A stretch of DNA of 40,847 nt from a virus (IMGVR_UViG_3300022200_000121:1-40847), one strand, 5' to 3'. Shown: positions 29,201 through 36,880, counted from the stretch's first letter. Program-made: numbers and translations. Notes: generated by a model not told the origin, from the sequence alone.

Positions 29201-31002
29201 GTAGAACAATGAATCAAGCTACTGCAGATTTAGAAGCCAATGGAAGAATACCTAAGCAACAAAGAGAAATTAAAAATGCTATTGATTTTGCTTTTGAAGA
29301 AGCTGTAGAAAACCTATTAACTAATTCAATACTTCAAAACTCTTTGGCTGACGAAGCTATTGATTTTATTAGCAAGCAAGGTTATCGTGCTGTACTTGCC
29401 GGGACAGGCAGGTTTGCGGCTGAATTAACATCAAACATTACATTTGCGGTATTAGCAGATCCTAAATCATTTAGTTTAGGAACAAAATACAAAGGCTTTA
29501 TCATGTCCACAGATGCCCCATTGGTAATGGAGAATGTAAATAGTAAACAGACCAATAGAGTATTTCCTTCTGATACATTGTCGGGTAAATTTATAGACAC
29601 ATCTATATTAAGTCAAGCAAGTGGTATTCAAAGCGCAAGCTCAAAAAACCCGGTGTTTAATAAAATGCAACAAATATGGAATCTTTCCGGCAAAAAATAT
29701 CAAAATGTTGTTGAATTAACTGCTGACGCTTTAATATCAACTCCTGATAAACTCGTTATGAGACCTATGTGGTTTGGTTCATTTGCTAATGAATTTAAAA
29801 AAATCACAGGAGTAGATGTAGATTTTAAAAAAATTGCATCAAATGACCAAGCATATATGGATGCTAACAAAGATGCGATTAAACAATCAAAAGAGGAGGC
29901 AGACAATAAATCTGTAATGATGGGAGCAACTGATAATTCTTTCATGGGTATTCTTAAAGGCACAATTAAACCTAATCAAAGTTTATCAACAAGAGCTTTT
30001 AATAATTTCAACAATTATATGACTCGATTCTTGATATTTGAATACGTTACAGCACGTACAGCCATATACGCAATGGTAGGTAATGGTACGTTATCTAAAA
30101 GACAAGGAGCAGCAATGCTTGCTGCTGTAGCTACACGTATGACGGTATATACTCTACTGTCTCAAATGCTTGCAAATGTTATTATGGGATTATTTGGAAT
30201 AGAAGAAGAAGAAGAAGACGAAAAATCATTAATGCAAAAAATAGGAAGGGCTTTAGTTAGCACTTTTACATCTCTTTTAATAGGTAGAGACTTTGGTAAC
30301 GCCACTAAACTTGTAATAAATTATGGACTAGAAGAGGTAAACGAAGAGTTCCTTGACTTTTTAAGAGAAGGAGAGTATGACCCCTACAAAGATGGTATTT
30401 CTTACTCTATAATTCCTAGAGATGGAAAAGATAATGAGTTAGGAAAACTTCTTATGAATATGGGGGGGTCCTTTGGTCCTGCTTTAAATACAGCTTCTTT
30501 AATTTATAAAAACAGAAAGGGGATACCTGCTGTATTGTCAGGGGGCACAACCAAAAAAGAAATTGATGCAATAGAAAGAGAAGAGAGGGTTGTTAAAGAA
30601 AGAATACCATTAGAACTTTTAGGACACGCAGGTCTTATTCCTTTATATAAGGACGTAAGAAATTTGGTAAACAAATCTATTTACGCAAGTATTAAAGAAG
30701 CTGAGGCTGCTGTTGAATTAAAAAAGCAAAGAGCAAAAGATTTACTTGGTGGTTACAAAAATAAAACTGACCTAAAAAGATATGACCCTAAGTTGTATGA
30801 GAAGAACTTCGGAAAGGGGTCAGAGTGGTATGAATCAACCAAGGAAGAACGTGAAGCTAAATTAAAAGAAGCTAAGGAAGAAAGAGAAATGAAAGATAAG
30901 ATGTATAACTATACTAAGAAAGGTGGTTTTGGATCAAAAAAGTTCGAATCAAAAAAGTTCGGTAGTGGTAGCTTTGGTAGTAAAAAGTTTGGAGGAAATT
31001 AA
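23278..31002 (+). CDS. Giant polyvalent internal virion protein
   Basis: A 2574-aa protein, the gp16-like giant of the module, probably packaged and injected. The N-terminus (2-58) has two similar short motifs with GSFEDF and GKFNDF. About 215-245 is Gly/Ala-rich and hydrophobic. About 930-1180 is a compact domain with H1088-D-A-F-G-H1093, RGEENA (1103-1108) and ETRGQNSW (1127-1134), of a type recurrent in phage and plasmid polyvalent proteins. About 1180-2200 is long and helical. A membrane-like segment lies near 2280-2312. The end (about 2545-2574) repeats GSKKF/ESKKF. Composition shifts inside the gene (see findings). Its stop overlaps the convergent gene. Confidence 0.75.
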   Translation: MEEKYIQDLYNELGGQEKFGSFEDFKTLITTDENYQKDFYDSFGESTLGKFNDFISLVKKKGDTTVLPSEDGSLESQEVVFSEPKPQPQQLPASNQTEPPDVVLEKEEEEESFGSYLINALDVGVSTVSKSIYDLPSIIYDSAAFFTNPIARLLGAEEASSEKFAKTYGLKNIPSEIVGKHIQEKSKEIQEYNDKNGGDAFTALENGNVLGSAKMIAGTTVQSLPLMSVAFMTGGSNLGMGVVATSTASTKAAQLKEENPEMDVNDRTLNAVTSGMLEATLGQLLTGASGAVTKKILINEGSKKGAKIITDSFKSVLENTIEKSPLLPLFGEVLEESLVSVGEQLIDISTGVKTDFDMKEVINSGLSATGMGGVNTVAIYGAKGYVSSKDYVKLKKINKDLSKLSDEVLASNLPDEEKDLLNKSIERLKSQGKKVVDDAKNKVSLLPEEARKELDNTILNLDGISISAFKIKSNKDLSDEVKKAMLNELKFQAIELTDKKNKILSKEYKLNEFETLPDNEKLKLKEEASKILLKEAQDQGQTNINITDNQISKKAFEIYNNKEKAPLSNQEIARKNKLEEVLSNTKENLITIDGSVLSREDAVNELQQLNKKEIDAVQTPFETDKVSTERIERISELNSLLASDAASLQETGTGNLLPEARQEVQQELETLKSEQSAFETLAEETPQAGTEVVTETQTIIESLNDVGAVFVYDGKKGQLTTIGQTVVLETPTEIIDLGNVDELSDSTLDDFGIQKEQELNIQLNKDNSVVVNENTYLNNYSNPDSAISQDKDGNYSVTLDTENGQKRTFRGQQAEQIVYQMKLKNFEQNGTEQDIDAAIELANEAIRIEEEVGQPSPEREGKSVRKGKRKQRTLKTVKESLAKIEKQDETRQQPTVQPQRTRDGGTRRTPISKTTPLKGAPKVEGATGPDQQLVSVAEKYAAENGIDLKRQGEYVEVDEKRAKRIADAYEAMENNPQNPKVKEAYAELIKQTKAQYQALVDAGYKFWFIDLNNSENIDYISSPYNAMRDLRQNKQIGVFPTEEGFGSNEDVDVSQNPLLEDTGIEWAVGGLDGEMKSVTANDLFRAVHDAFGHGLEGAGFRARGEENAFQAHSRLYTGAAIGAMASETRGQNSWVNYGPKGEQNRTASAEDTVFADQKVGLMPDFTWTEGLAGDMQTEASVEEDVQVRLDELVRLDPTEKGTAKKVLDGLDKMIGDIENFEKGTLGVNIALPIMKNILKGIRALVQAGVAIKDAIKKVAKDNNVTVKQVVDGINAVSQILPIQAEYNALMKKADKLIANQKSRGIAEKKIVSNLDTMIRNSEVYKNANDAQRKIMEREARLKMGVGPRKAASIGRVIGVLKDITNVSRKEKFQIISRIRALSKGVAKDLAQEIRALAKEGKITTAQSANVIAKFGKVNLLNEMSVSNFVDYMAKVFADAEYDNKIKVAKSKLSKARKSIATKIGISDGLMLSLKKLFAINPSLIPDSSLERYLELLNMFSANQQVLTLEQRDVVKADVDAILNEINNEQSKADVLAEIFNNSDNRVFEDGELDYAASLKNMIKEEDITNEDAEVMRKYKQNILPQVEKSPLSEQEISEKKEEYIKALKQMAVSGDGLPSQDERNLAKRLAELISDTPIEILMKLGVNDLKNLLKVADNINNDYLPHYAQIMVEKINGLNNGKVIANSVKKAKPLAFSALYSKLKAVVIRSRKGGIAEMVRRNPLFVIDQVFGDFKTKDIFNALFAKTAEAEASFKSELKKVQTILENAEAKVAKSFKLNPDETLMSKFKMMTYMIQLEYESNVGSQQVNSASEYLKATIKHIDEGKSRFGERDANMLKEVLDKYAADGEIDIEKLFNSFNKAEKDAIKAIRGINESLKDKAQYTAAIIRGDAIDPLNNYVHLNVLHDTEALDVSAATDFLNQANNSRKPSTKAKSLISRTKGAKPLNFDVFTSAHRGAKFVILDYHLTEPIRTARRTMNQATADLEANGRIPKQQREIKNAIDFAFEEAVENLLTNSILQNSLADEAIDFISKQGYRAVLAGTGRFAAELTSNITFAVLADPKSFSLGTKYKGFIMSTDAPLVMENVNSKQTNRVFPSDTLSGKFIDTSILSQASGIQSASSKNPVFNKMQQIWNLSGKKYQNVVELTADALISTPDKLVMRPMWFGSFANEFKKITGVDVDFKKIASNDQAYMDANKDAIKQSKEEADNKSVMMGATDNSFMGILKGTIKPNQSLSTRAFNNFNNYMTRFLIFEYVTARTAIYAMVGNGTLSKRQGAAMLAAVATRMTVYTLLSQMLANVIMGLFGIEEEEEDEKSLMQKIGRALVSTFTSLLIGRDFGNATKLVINYGLEEVNEEFLDFLREGEYDPYKDGISYSIIPRDGKDNELGKLLMNMGGSFGPALNTASLIYKNRKGIPAVLSGGTTKKEIDAIEREERVVKERIPLELLGHAGLIPLYKDVRNLVNKSIYASIKEAEAAVELKKQRAKDLLGGYKNKTDLKRYDPKLYEKNFGKGSEWYESTKEEREAKLKEAKEEREMKDKMYNYTKKGGFGSKKFESKKFGSGSFGSKKFGGN

Positions 31003-31412
31003 ACGTATCTTATGTACTTTAATTCTTTTTGTTTTTCATAGTAAACCATAAGCTCTTCGTCATTAAAGGAGTCTTCTCTTGGGAATCTACCTCCCCAACG
31101 GATGTCTCCTTTTAATTTATTTGCTTTGCCATAAATTATACCATCTTCACAAGCCCATATAACAACAGGGTTTAATCTTTTATCAATTAACTTAACCAAC
31201 TTTCGTGCTGAGACAGGAAGAGGGTAAGCATTGTATATGGTTTTAATTCTGCCTTTTACCTCCACATAAGCTATCAAGTTTTTATCTTTATCAAATACTT
31301 TGTAGTCAATATCTTTTGGATCAAGTTTTTTGAATGACCCTTTAAATACATTTACAAAAGTTTCAATAGCTTTTTTTTCTCTAATTAAATCTTGTTCAGT
31401 CTCAAAAATCAT
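30999..31412 (-). CDS. PD-(D/E)XK-like nuclease, small
   Basis: A 137-aa protein with a compact restriction-like core: a preceding helix containing E17, then D36 in KDIDYKV, and E51-V-K53 in AYVEVKGR, followed by a basic helix (ARKLVKLIDKR). This is the D-...-E-x-K arrangement of PD-(D/E)XK phosphodiesterases. It is the last gene of the leftward early operon. It overlaps the 59-aa gene upstream by 11 bases, and its stop overlaps the stop of the giant virion gene. Likely a DNA-processing nuclease; the substrate is not evident. Confidence 0.6.
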   Translation of the reverse strand: MIFETEQDLIREKKAIETFVNVFKGSFKKLDPKDIDYKVFDKDKNLIAYVEVKGRIKTIYNAYPLPVSARKLVKLIDKRLNPVVIWACEDGIIYGKANKLKGDIRWGGRFPREDSFNDEELMVYYEKQKELKYIRYV

Positions 31413-31581
31413 CTTCTTGTATTGATTTTAGAACATAACGTAACTCTATAATTAAAAACTGAATATCAGTTTGAGCATACTTAAATTCTCTATCAACTAA
31501 ATTTTCATAAATATTGGCGAGTAATAAATGATACTCTTCTATTAGCTTACATATTCTTTCTGCTCGTTTTTGTTCTTCCAT
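31402..31581 (-). CDS. Small helical protein (59 aa)
   Basis: An ATG at 31581 opens a 59-aa frame ending TGA at 31402, inside the start of the small nuclease gene. The protein is acidic and helical (begins MEEQKRAERICKLIEEY, ends SIQEDDF), with no membrane segment. It fills an otherwise empty 180-base gap in a tightly packed operon and couples translation to the nuclease. These are the reasons for accepting it as a gene. The function is unknown. Confidence 0.6.
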   Translation of the reverse strand: MEEQKRAERICKLIEEYHLLLANIYENLVDREFKYAQTDIQFLIIELRYVLKSIQEDDF

Positions 31582-31592
31582 AGTTTTAAAAT

Positions 31593-32051
31593 TTAACCTG
31601 TAAACAGGGGTAATATATTTTCTTTACAATAATTTATATCAGGCATACAGCCTTTTTCTTTTTCATAATTCTCTAAATAATCAATAAATTCATTTAACAT
31701 ATTCTTGTTTTTAAGTAAAGCTAAATCAAGTTCTTCTTTTAATTTAATAGCAGTACCATATATGTCTTGATCACTTGAATTTTTATTTGAAAAAACAAAC
31801 TTATTTTTTGCTAACTCATATTTTTTTCTAAATGAAGAGTCGTGTAATATAATGTTATCAAATGATTTTATATAATGCAGGATTGTTGTTCTGTCTTTAC
31901 CTATAGTATCACCTATATATCCATAACAATATCCTTCTTCACTTAATATCTTTGAATAAACTTTTCTTGCATCAACATAGCTTCTTCTTCTTGTATTATC
32001 AGACAAGTCTGCATTGAACAAATCATTTACTATTTTTTTTAATAATTCCAT
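31593..32051 (-). CDS. DnaA domain IV-like DNA-binding protein
   Basis: A 152-aa protein. Residues about 20-65 resemble the DnaA C-terminal DNA-binding domain: RRRSYVDARKVYSKIL, then YGYIGDTIGKDRTTILHYIK, corresponding to the conserved arginine helix and the IG-x-x-G-x-R/D-H/T-T-V helix-turn-helix. No AAA+ ATPase is attached. The second half (about 75-152) is helical and acidic, possibly for partner contact. Stand-alone DnaA_C-like proteins in phages may mark an origin or act as regulators; which applies here is not visible. It lies in the early operon, 4 bases after the VRR-NUC gene. Confidence 0.72.
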   Translation of the reverse strand: MELLKKIVNDLFNADLSDNTRRRSYVDARKVYSKILSEEGYCYGYIGDTIGKDRTTILHYIKSFDNIILHDSSFRKKYELAKNKFVFSNKNSSDQDIYGTAIKLKEELDLALLKNKNMLNEFIDYLENYEKEKGCMPDINYCKENILPLFTG

Positions 32052-32055
32052 TTAA

Positions 32056-32298
32056 TTAAATTGGTTTATGTACTTCAACTTCTACTCCGTGTTCTTTTAA
32101 TTCCTTAATTCTAAAATCTTGTATTGGACGTGTGGATCCCTTTGGACCTTTTACCTCTATAAACAAAACATCTGAATCTTTAGGTATTGCTATCAAGTCA
32201 GGGATACCTTTTTTATTAGTCAAGATTAGCTTAATAACATAGTATCCCTGAGACTCAAGCTCTTTAATTTTTTTAGACTGTATCTGAGCCTCTGTCAT
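32056..32298 (-). CDS. VRR-NUC domain nuclease
   Basis: An 80-aa stand-alone VRR-NUC protein of the PD-(D/E)XK superfamily. Motifs: E3 in the first helix, GIPD with D34, FIEVKG with E48 and K50, and Q60 in the following helix, then a final strand VEVEVHKP. Stand-alone phage VRR-NUC proteins are structure-dependent nucleases, consistent with a role in resolving replication or recombination intermediates alongside the adjacent helicases. The ATG overlaps the stop of the 35-aa ORF (ATGA). Confidence 0.85.
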   Translation of the reverse strand: MTEAQIQSKKIKELESQGYYVIKLILTNKKGIPDLIAIPKDSDVLFIEVKGPKGSTRPIQDFRIKELKEHGVEVEVHKPI

Positions 32299-32402
32299 TC
32301 TTTAATTTCGTTTATATCGTTCTTAGTCAACCAACTTCTTCTAACTTTTAGTTTCAAGTTAGGTATATTTATGTTTAAGACGTTAGAATCTGTTGTTGTC
32401 AT
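32295..32402 (-). CDS. Very small coupled ORF (35 aa)
   Basis: ATG at 32402 (within the TGA stop of the 92-aa gene, ATGA) to TGA ending at 32295 (within the ATG of the VRR-NUC gene, ATGA). The 35-aa product is basic (KLKLKVRRSWLTKNDINEI) and predicted helical after residue 15. Exact four-base overlaps at both ends, in an operon where every other gene is similarly packed, argue that it is translated. The function is unknown; it may simply maintain translational coupling. Confidence 0.6.
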   Translation of the reverse strand: MTTTDSNVLNINIPNLKLKVRRSWLTKNDINEIKE

Positions 32403-32677
32403 TTTTTTGTACTTTTAGAGTTCTGACCATTTCTTGCTCTATTAGTTTTAGCTTTTTCTTTTACTATTTTTCCTGATTTTGTGTGGCTCATATCCAAACC
32501 ATCTCCATTACCATAAGTTCCTGCTTTCTTATTAGCTCTATTAAGCTCAGCTCTGTATTTTTTTCTTTTCTCAGTAGCTTGATACTTTTTGTCGTATGCT
32601 AATTTCTTTTTCTTTCTATCCTCTGACATTCCTAACTTATCATAAGAAGGGTGTTTGCCTGCTAATTTATTTTTCAT
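32399..32677 (-). CDS. Basic phage protein of unknown function
   Basis: A 92-aa protein, strongly basic (Lys/Arg about a third), with a conserved-looking core RAELNRANKKAGTYGNGDG (about 42-60) followed by DMSHTKSGKIV and NRARNG. I have seen this core in many phage genomes but know no function. The charge suggests nucleic acid binding; DMSHTKSG with two adjacent hydrophilic turns is not enough for an HNH call. It overlaps the helicase stop at its start (32674-32677) and the 35-aa ORF at its end. Confidence 0.6.
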   Translation of the reverse strand: MKNKLAGKHPSYDKLGMSEDRKKKKLAYDKKYQATEKRKKYRAELNRANKKAGTYGNGDGLDMSHTKSGKIVKEKAKTNRARNGQNSKSTKK

Positions 32678-33903
32678 AAATAAAAATTTTTTTTAAAGTG
32701 TGTTAATGTGAAATCTTTCTTTTTTGTTACTGCTTTATAAATTTCATGTTCAATACCTCCTTTTGAAAATATCCAAAATATCTCATTTTCAAGCCTGTCT
32801 TTTGTTGTCATTCTATCTTTTGACTGCCAATAACTTGTTGCACTGAAGTCTATGTTATAATAAACTAAGTACTCTGCTTTCTTTAAAGATATTCCCTCAC
32901 GACCTGAAACTATCTGCAATGCTATGTTCTTATCTGTTTCTTCAAAGACACTCAGTTCAGTAGTTAATTCATCTCCAAAAACTTGTTTCAATGCCTGTAG
33001 CTCTTCTTTAAATTTATAAAATATTGCAATTTTACAACCTTCCCAAGACTCTTTTATGAAATCTGCCTTTGATGTATCTAATATCATCGACTTTCCGCTT
33101 TCAAATTTAACAGTTCCTGAGTACAACTGATGCAATTTCATCATTAATTTAACAGGAGTATCTGCTAATATTATTTCTTCCTTACCTTCAACCACTAAAT
33201 TCTTAGTAAGTTTTTTAATTAACCTATAGGTTGATTCTTTTAACTCTACCTCAAAAACTTCTTCTGTTGTCTTAGCTATAAAGCCTGCTTCTTCTTGTGT
33301 GTAATTAATGGTAAATGGTTCCATTGCCTTTATTATATCTTGCCTACCATCGGAGTAATCATTCATCAATAAACCGTTTATCATTTTCTGTTTTACATTT
33401 ACAAATTTATCACAAAATCTATAGAAATTTTTAAATTCTTTAAATGGATTTTTTGGTATGCCATATACTTGATGGTACATTTGAGAATAAGACTCAGGAG
33501 TTGGTGTTCCTGATAATAAAATCACCTTTGCTTTTGTCTTATTTAAAATCTCTTTTACTTGCTTTGCTCTTTTACTTGGTTTTGCAAAAGCACCTAAACT
33601 GTGTGCTTCATCACAAACTATCATATCCCATTTTGTGTTAGGCAACTTATGTATGCTTTCATAATTCATTACAGTAAGATTGTATATTGGGGAAAGGCTG
33701 TCATAATCTGACTCGATACTTGATATTGCTTTTTTCTTAGTCAAGAACAAAACATCACTTACCCCTAACATATCTGCAATACCTAGACTCGTCAAGGTTT
33801 TCCCTGTGCGAACTTCCATTGCAAGATAAAGGAACCCTGATTGTTTTATTACCTCAGTTCCTTTTGCTATAATATCTTTTTGGTAATCTCTAAACTTAAT
33901 CAT
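32674..33903 (-). CDS. SF2 (SNF2-like) DNA helicase/translocase
   Basis: A 409-aa ATPase with full SF2 motifs: EVRTGKT (30-36, Walker A), VCDEAH (96-101, motif II), LLSGTP (129-134, motif III), IVSGREGISLKKAEYLVYYN (331-350, motif V) and SYWQSKDRM (357-365, motif VI, where the usual Q-x-x-x-R-x-x-R is slightly altered). Length and motif spacing match compact phage SNF2-like proteins that unwind or remodel DNA during replication and recombination. It overlaps the upstream gene by 8 bases and the downstream gene by 4. There is no nuclease or zinc domain. Confidence 0.86.
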   Translation of the reverse strand: MIKFRDYQKDIIAKGTEVIKQSGFLYLAMEVRTGKTLTSLGIADMLGVSDVLFLTKKKAISSIESDYDSLSPIYNLTVMNYESIHKLPNTKWDMIVCDEAHSLGAFAKPSKRAKQVKEILNKTKAKVILLSGTPTPESYSQMYHQVYGIPKNPFKEFKNFYRFCDKFVNVKQKMINGLLMNDYSDGRQDIIKAMEPFTINYTQEEAGFIAKTTEEVFEVELKESTYRLIKKLTKNLVVEGKEEIILADTPVKLMMKLHQLYSGTVKFESGKSMILDTSKADFIKESWEGCKIAIFYKFKEELQALKQVFGDELTTELSVFEETDKNIALQIVSGREGISLKKAEYLVYYNIDFSATSYWQSKDRMTTKDRLENEIFWIFSKGGIEHEIYKAVTKKKDFTLTHFKKNFYL

Positions 33904-34300
33904 AGCTCTTAAACTTTATAGGATACTTTGATAAGTAATCAACAACATTTTTTAATTTGGCAAATTTTATATATTTACCATCAGTGTCAAGTACTTTTAT
34001 CATTTCTATTATTATTCTTGGCTCTTCGTTTATGGTATCAAATTTGTATTTAACCACCTCTAAACTTCCTACTTTTTTACTTTCCATTTCATATAATTTT
34101 TTATAGTGTTCGCAGCTTCTTACTATCCTGTCTATAACTTCTTTACGTGTATTATGTTTTAATTTTTTTGTAATTACAACATTCTTGCCTCTACCTGATT
34201 TAGTATCTATAGTCATAGTGACAATTTTTTTAAGAATTTCACATTCTTTCCACATCATTTCGTTGCTATAGGATGGTATTCTACTTAATACATCTGACAT
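33896..34300 (-). CDS. Early protein of unknown function
   Basis: A 134-aa basic protein with alternating strands and helices (for example NVVITKKLKHNTRKEVIDRIVRS, about 40-62, and PRIIIEMIKVLDTDGKYIKF). I recognise no family. It sits between the primase-helicase and the SF2 helicase, overlapping the latter, so a replication-linked role such as DNA binding or helicase accessory is plausible but not shown. Confidence 0.55.
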   Translation of the reverse strand: MSDVLSRIPSYSNEMMWKECEILKKIVTMTIDTKSGRGKNVVITKKLKHNTRKEVIDRIVRSCEHYKKLYEMESKKVGSLEVVKYKFDTINEEPRIIIEMIKVLDTDGKYIKFAKLKNVVDYLSKYPIKFKSYD

Positions 34301-34308
34301 AATTAAAG

Positions 34309-36705
34309 CTATTCTTTTTTCTTAAATATAATCCACCTTCCGATTTGATCTCTGTTTTCCTCAGCTTCAATTCCTTCTTTAAAATTCGCATAAGATGTAA
34401 GCCACCTGTAAAACTTAGTTCTACTTATACTCATCTTTCCTCTTGAACTATAATCCGGATATTCATTAACAAAACTGTTATACAATTCATTCTTATAAAG
34501 CCTTACGTTATGCTCTATTACACTATTACTATCTGTGCTATCTACCAAACCTACCCACTCTATAAATTCGTGAGAGGTTTCTTGAGACAAGTGTCTTACT
34601 TTTAAGTTAACAAATTTAGACTTGACAAGACCTGTGTTCAGATAATTTTTAAGACATTGTATCATATAGTTATCAAATTGAAACCAATCATCATCGTTCC
34701 AATCTCCAAATAGTAGTTTACCAAACTCGTCTTGTGGTGTAAAGTTTTTACTGTAATATTGGTATAACTCTAGCTCCCATTTTCTTCTTAAAAATGAATT
34801 TCCTGAACCTTTAATTGCGTAGTTAGTTGTTATAGCAACCTTTGGAGACTTTGCAAATGGTATCTTGATAGCATCTTTGTTCTTCTTCTCAAGAGTTAAT
34901 CCCTCTGTAACCACACTAAATAGTCTCTCAAAGTCAAAGTGTTTCTTAACATCATCAAATACAAGTATCTGAGTGTCAACTGAAACTAACTGATACGCAA
35001 AACTTCTTTCAAATGTAAAAGACTTACCATCAATAGTAACTACTTTTTTCATTTTGCTTAGTGCGTTCATAATTAATCCCTTACCTGTACCCCCTTCAGG
35101 ATTGTCACTAATTACCTCATCATTCAAAATAACAGCAGGACAAAAGGATAGATTTTTATATCCGTGCATTAAGAATCCTAAAGTGCTCTCCATTGAATTA
35201 GTTCTATTTTCATCGGAACCATTAATGTTTGATATAAATTTTCTAAAGTCACAAGCGTCTGTTACCTCTCCTATTGTAAAAATTCTATCTATTACGTGAT
35301 CCTTCCAAACGTATCCACCTAAATCTAAATAGTCAATAGTAGTAACGTTATCTTTAGTTATTTTAACTGCACAGTTTTTATAGTATAAATAAGAGGTGTC
35401 TTTTGAATCTGCTATAAAATAAATTTCTATAGTTGATATTAATGATAAGAACTCTTCCTTAAAGAATCTTGTGTTATCTGCAAAGTAGTTATAAATGGAA
35501 ACATCATCTAAGTCAAGAAGATAATCGAGAACAAAGTCTTTAATTTCTTTCTCAGAAGTATGGTCAATTAGGTTGTTAGTTACTTTTACAAAAACATAAT
35601 TCTTTCCTCCTTCGGGACAAAACTTATAAAATCCATTATCCTCAAGAAACTGCTTAAATAAAATATGAACTATCTTGATAATACCTTTATCGTTCTTATT
35701 CCAAAAAGTCATCTTAGCATTTTCCTCCTCAATTCTAATCAGTACAGAATCAATTACATCCTCATCCAAGTTTGACTCTTGAAGTTGGTATCTAATTTCT
35801 TTCTTTGATGCCCCTCGTCTTAATTTAGCTTTGATATTATTTATACGCTCTTCATCCTCATAGTACTTGGTTCCAAAGTTGGCTTTGTTTTTATAAGCTG
35901 AATCAATAGTAAGACTGATCTCTTCAAGGGTAAAGTCACTTGAGGCAAATTGATTAAGTACATAACCTGCTAAACTTTTGTTTATTCCAAAGTCATTAAA
36001 TGCCATTGCAAGTACATAGGCGTTTTGATTTCTCTGACCCTCTTGCATAGGGTATTTCTTTTCCCACCACTTAACAAGTATCTCAACTATCTTATTTTCG
36101 TCTGTAATGGGTATAGTAGCCTTATCTCTTGTTCGGTTAACCTCTACGTACTCCGGCTCCTCAATCGTGTCCCAAATCGAAGAATTTTGATTTATATGAA
36201 GAAGTGGATCATAACTCTCATAACATACTCTACTAATATTTTTACTTGTCTTGTCGAAATAAGGAGAATTAAAATACTTTTCAAGACTATTAAAATAATT
36301 TGTATGGTTATCAGGATCTGCAGGTATCTTAACTAATACCTTTAAGCCATTTCCTGATGGAGATATAAAAACTGAATAAACATATTTGTTTTTAGACAAC
36401 GTCTCTTTGTTTTGCAACAATTCTTTTTTCTTTTGATACCCATCAAAGTCCAAGCAAATAAAGCCTGAGTGCTCAAATAAAGCTGAATCCAATCTCTTAG
36501 TAAACTTACCACTAAAGCATATAGCAGGCAATTGCTTTTTTATTTCGTTCCTATCCGACTTATTTTTTTCTAATCTTATTTTCTTTACTATGTCCTTAGT
36601 AGTCCCCGCTCCGTCTTTTATCCTGTTGAGAATCAAGTTAATATCTCTGTAAAAAGGAGTATCTGTGTCTCTAATGTTTTGAAATATAGTTACTAACTGT
36701 GCCAT
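34309..36705 (-). CDS. Bifunctional primase-helicase (BT4734/VirE-N-like primase plus SF3 helicase)
   Basis: A 798-aa replication enzyme. The N-terminal part (about 55-175) resembles the BT4734/VirE_N archaeo-eukaryotic primase-like domain: LPAICFSGKF, then CLDFDGY with D86-x-D88, then SPSGNGLKVLV (115-125). A helical PriCT-like segment follows (about 222-275). The C-terminal ATPase (about 500-700) has GGTGKG (538-543, Walker A with Gly after Lys), ILVFDD (580-585, Walker B) and ITTN (625-628, SF3 motif C asparagine), as in DUF5906/phage SF3 helicases. The end may be a winged helix. It is preceded by an AT-rich leader that may hold an origin. Confidence 0.85.
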   Translation of the reverse strand: MAQLVTIFQNIRDTDTPFYRDINLILNRIKDGAGTTKDIVKKIRLEKNKSDRNEIKKQLPAICFSGKFTKRLDSALFEHSGFICLDFDGYQKKKELLQNKETLSKNKYVYSVFISPSGNGLKVLVKIPADPDNHTNYFNSLEKYFNSPYFDKTSKNISRVCYESYDPLLHINQNSSIWDTIEEPEYVEVNRTRDKATIPITDENKIVEILVKWWEKKYPMQEGQRNQNAYVLAMAFNDFGINKSLAGYVLNQFASSDFTLEEISLTIDSAYKNKANFGTKYYEDEERINNIKAKLRRGASKKEIRYQLQESNLDEDVIDSVLIRIEEENAKMTFWNKNDKGIIKIVHILFKQFLEDNGFYKFCPEGGKNYVFVKVTNNLIDHTSEKEIKDFVLDYLLDLDDVSIYNYFADNTRFFKEEFLSLISTIEIYFIADSKDTSYLYYKNCAVKITKDNVTTIDYLDLGGYVWKDHVIDRIFTIGEVTDACDFRKFISNINGSDENRTNSMESTLGFLMHGYKNLSFCPAVILNDEVISDNPEGGTGKGLIMNALSKMKKVVTIDGKSFTFERSFAYQLVSVDTQILVFDDVKKHFDFERLFSVVTEGLTLEKKNKDAIKIPFAKSPKVAITTNYAIKGSGNSFLRRKWELELYQYYSKNFTPQDEFGKLLFGDWNDDDWFQFDNYMIQCLKNYLNTGLVKSKFVNLKVRHLSQETSHEFIEWVGLVDSTDSNSVIEHNVRLYKNELYNSFVNEYPDYSSRGKMSISRTKFYRWLTSYANFKEGIEAEENRDQIGRWIIFKKKE

Positions 36706-36880
36706 TATATGTTGTTTATGTGTCGATTTTATGTTGTTTTTTGATACTTAACTTATTGATTACTAATACTAATGTCTTTAATGTTAATTTTAAAAATGAA
36801 ACGAAATAATATAAAAATAAGAAGAAGAAGAATAATATATATATATATATAGAAAATTTTTTTTGACATTGTTAAAAGCT
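36706..36880 (-). other. AT-rich intergenic leader, candidate origin/regulatory region
   Basis: About 175 bases without a gene, upstream of the primase-helicase. It holds two direct repeats TATGTTGTTT (36708-36717 and 36730-36739), a purine triplet run of AAG units near 36820-36832, an alternating TA tract (about 36834-36851) and an A/T run. I see no TAnnTTTG promoter on the minus strand here. Repeats plus easily melted DNA beside a primase-helicase and in the same operon as a DnaA-IV-like protein suggest an origin. It could equally be a promoter or leader. Confidence 0.4.

Noticed and set aside
32399-32677. HNH endonuclease call for the basic 92-aa protein
   Set aside because: Only one histidine in a plausible position (DMSHT) and no second H or metal-binding pattern.
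36834-36851. TA tract as a CRISPR or meaningful microsatellite array
   Set aside because: Simple dinucleotide repeat in AT-rich DNA; no repeat-spacer structure anywhere in the window.
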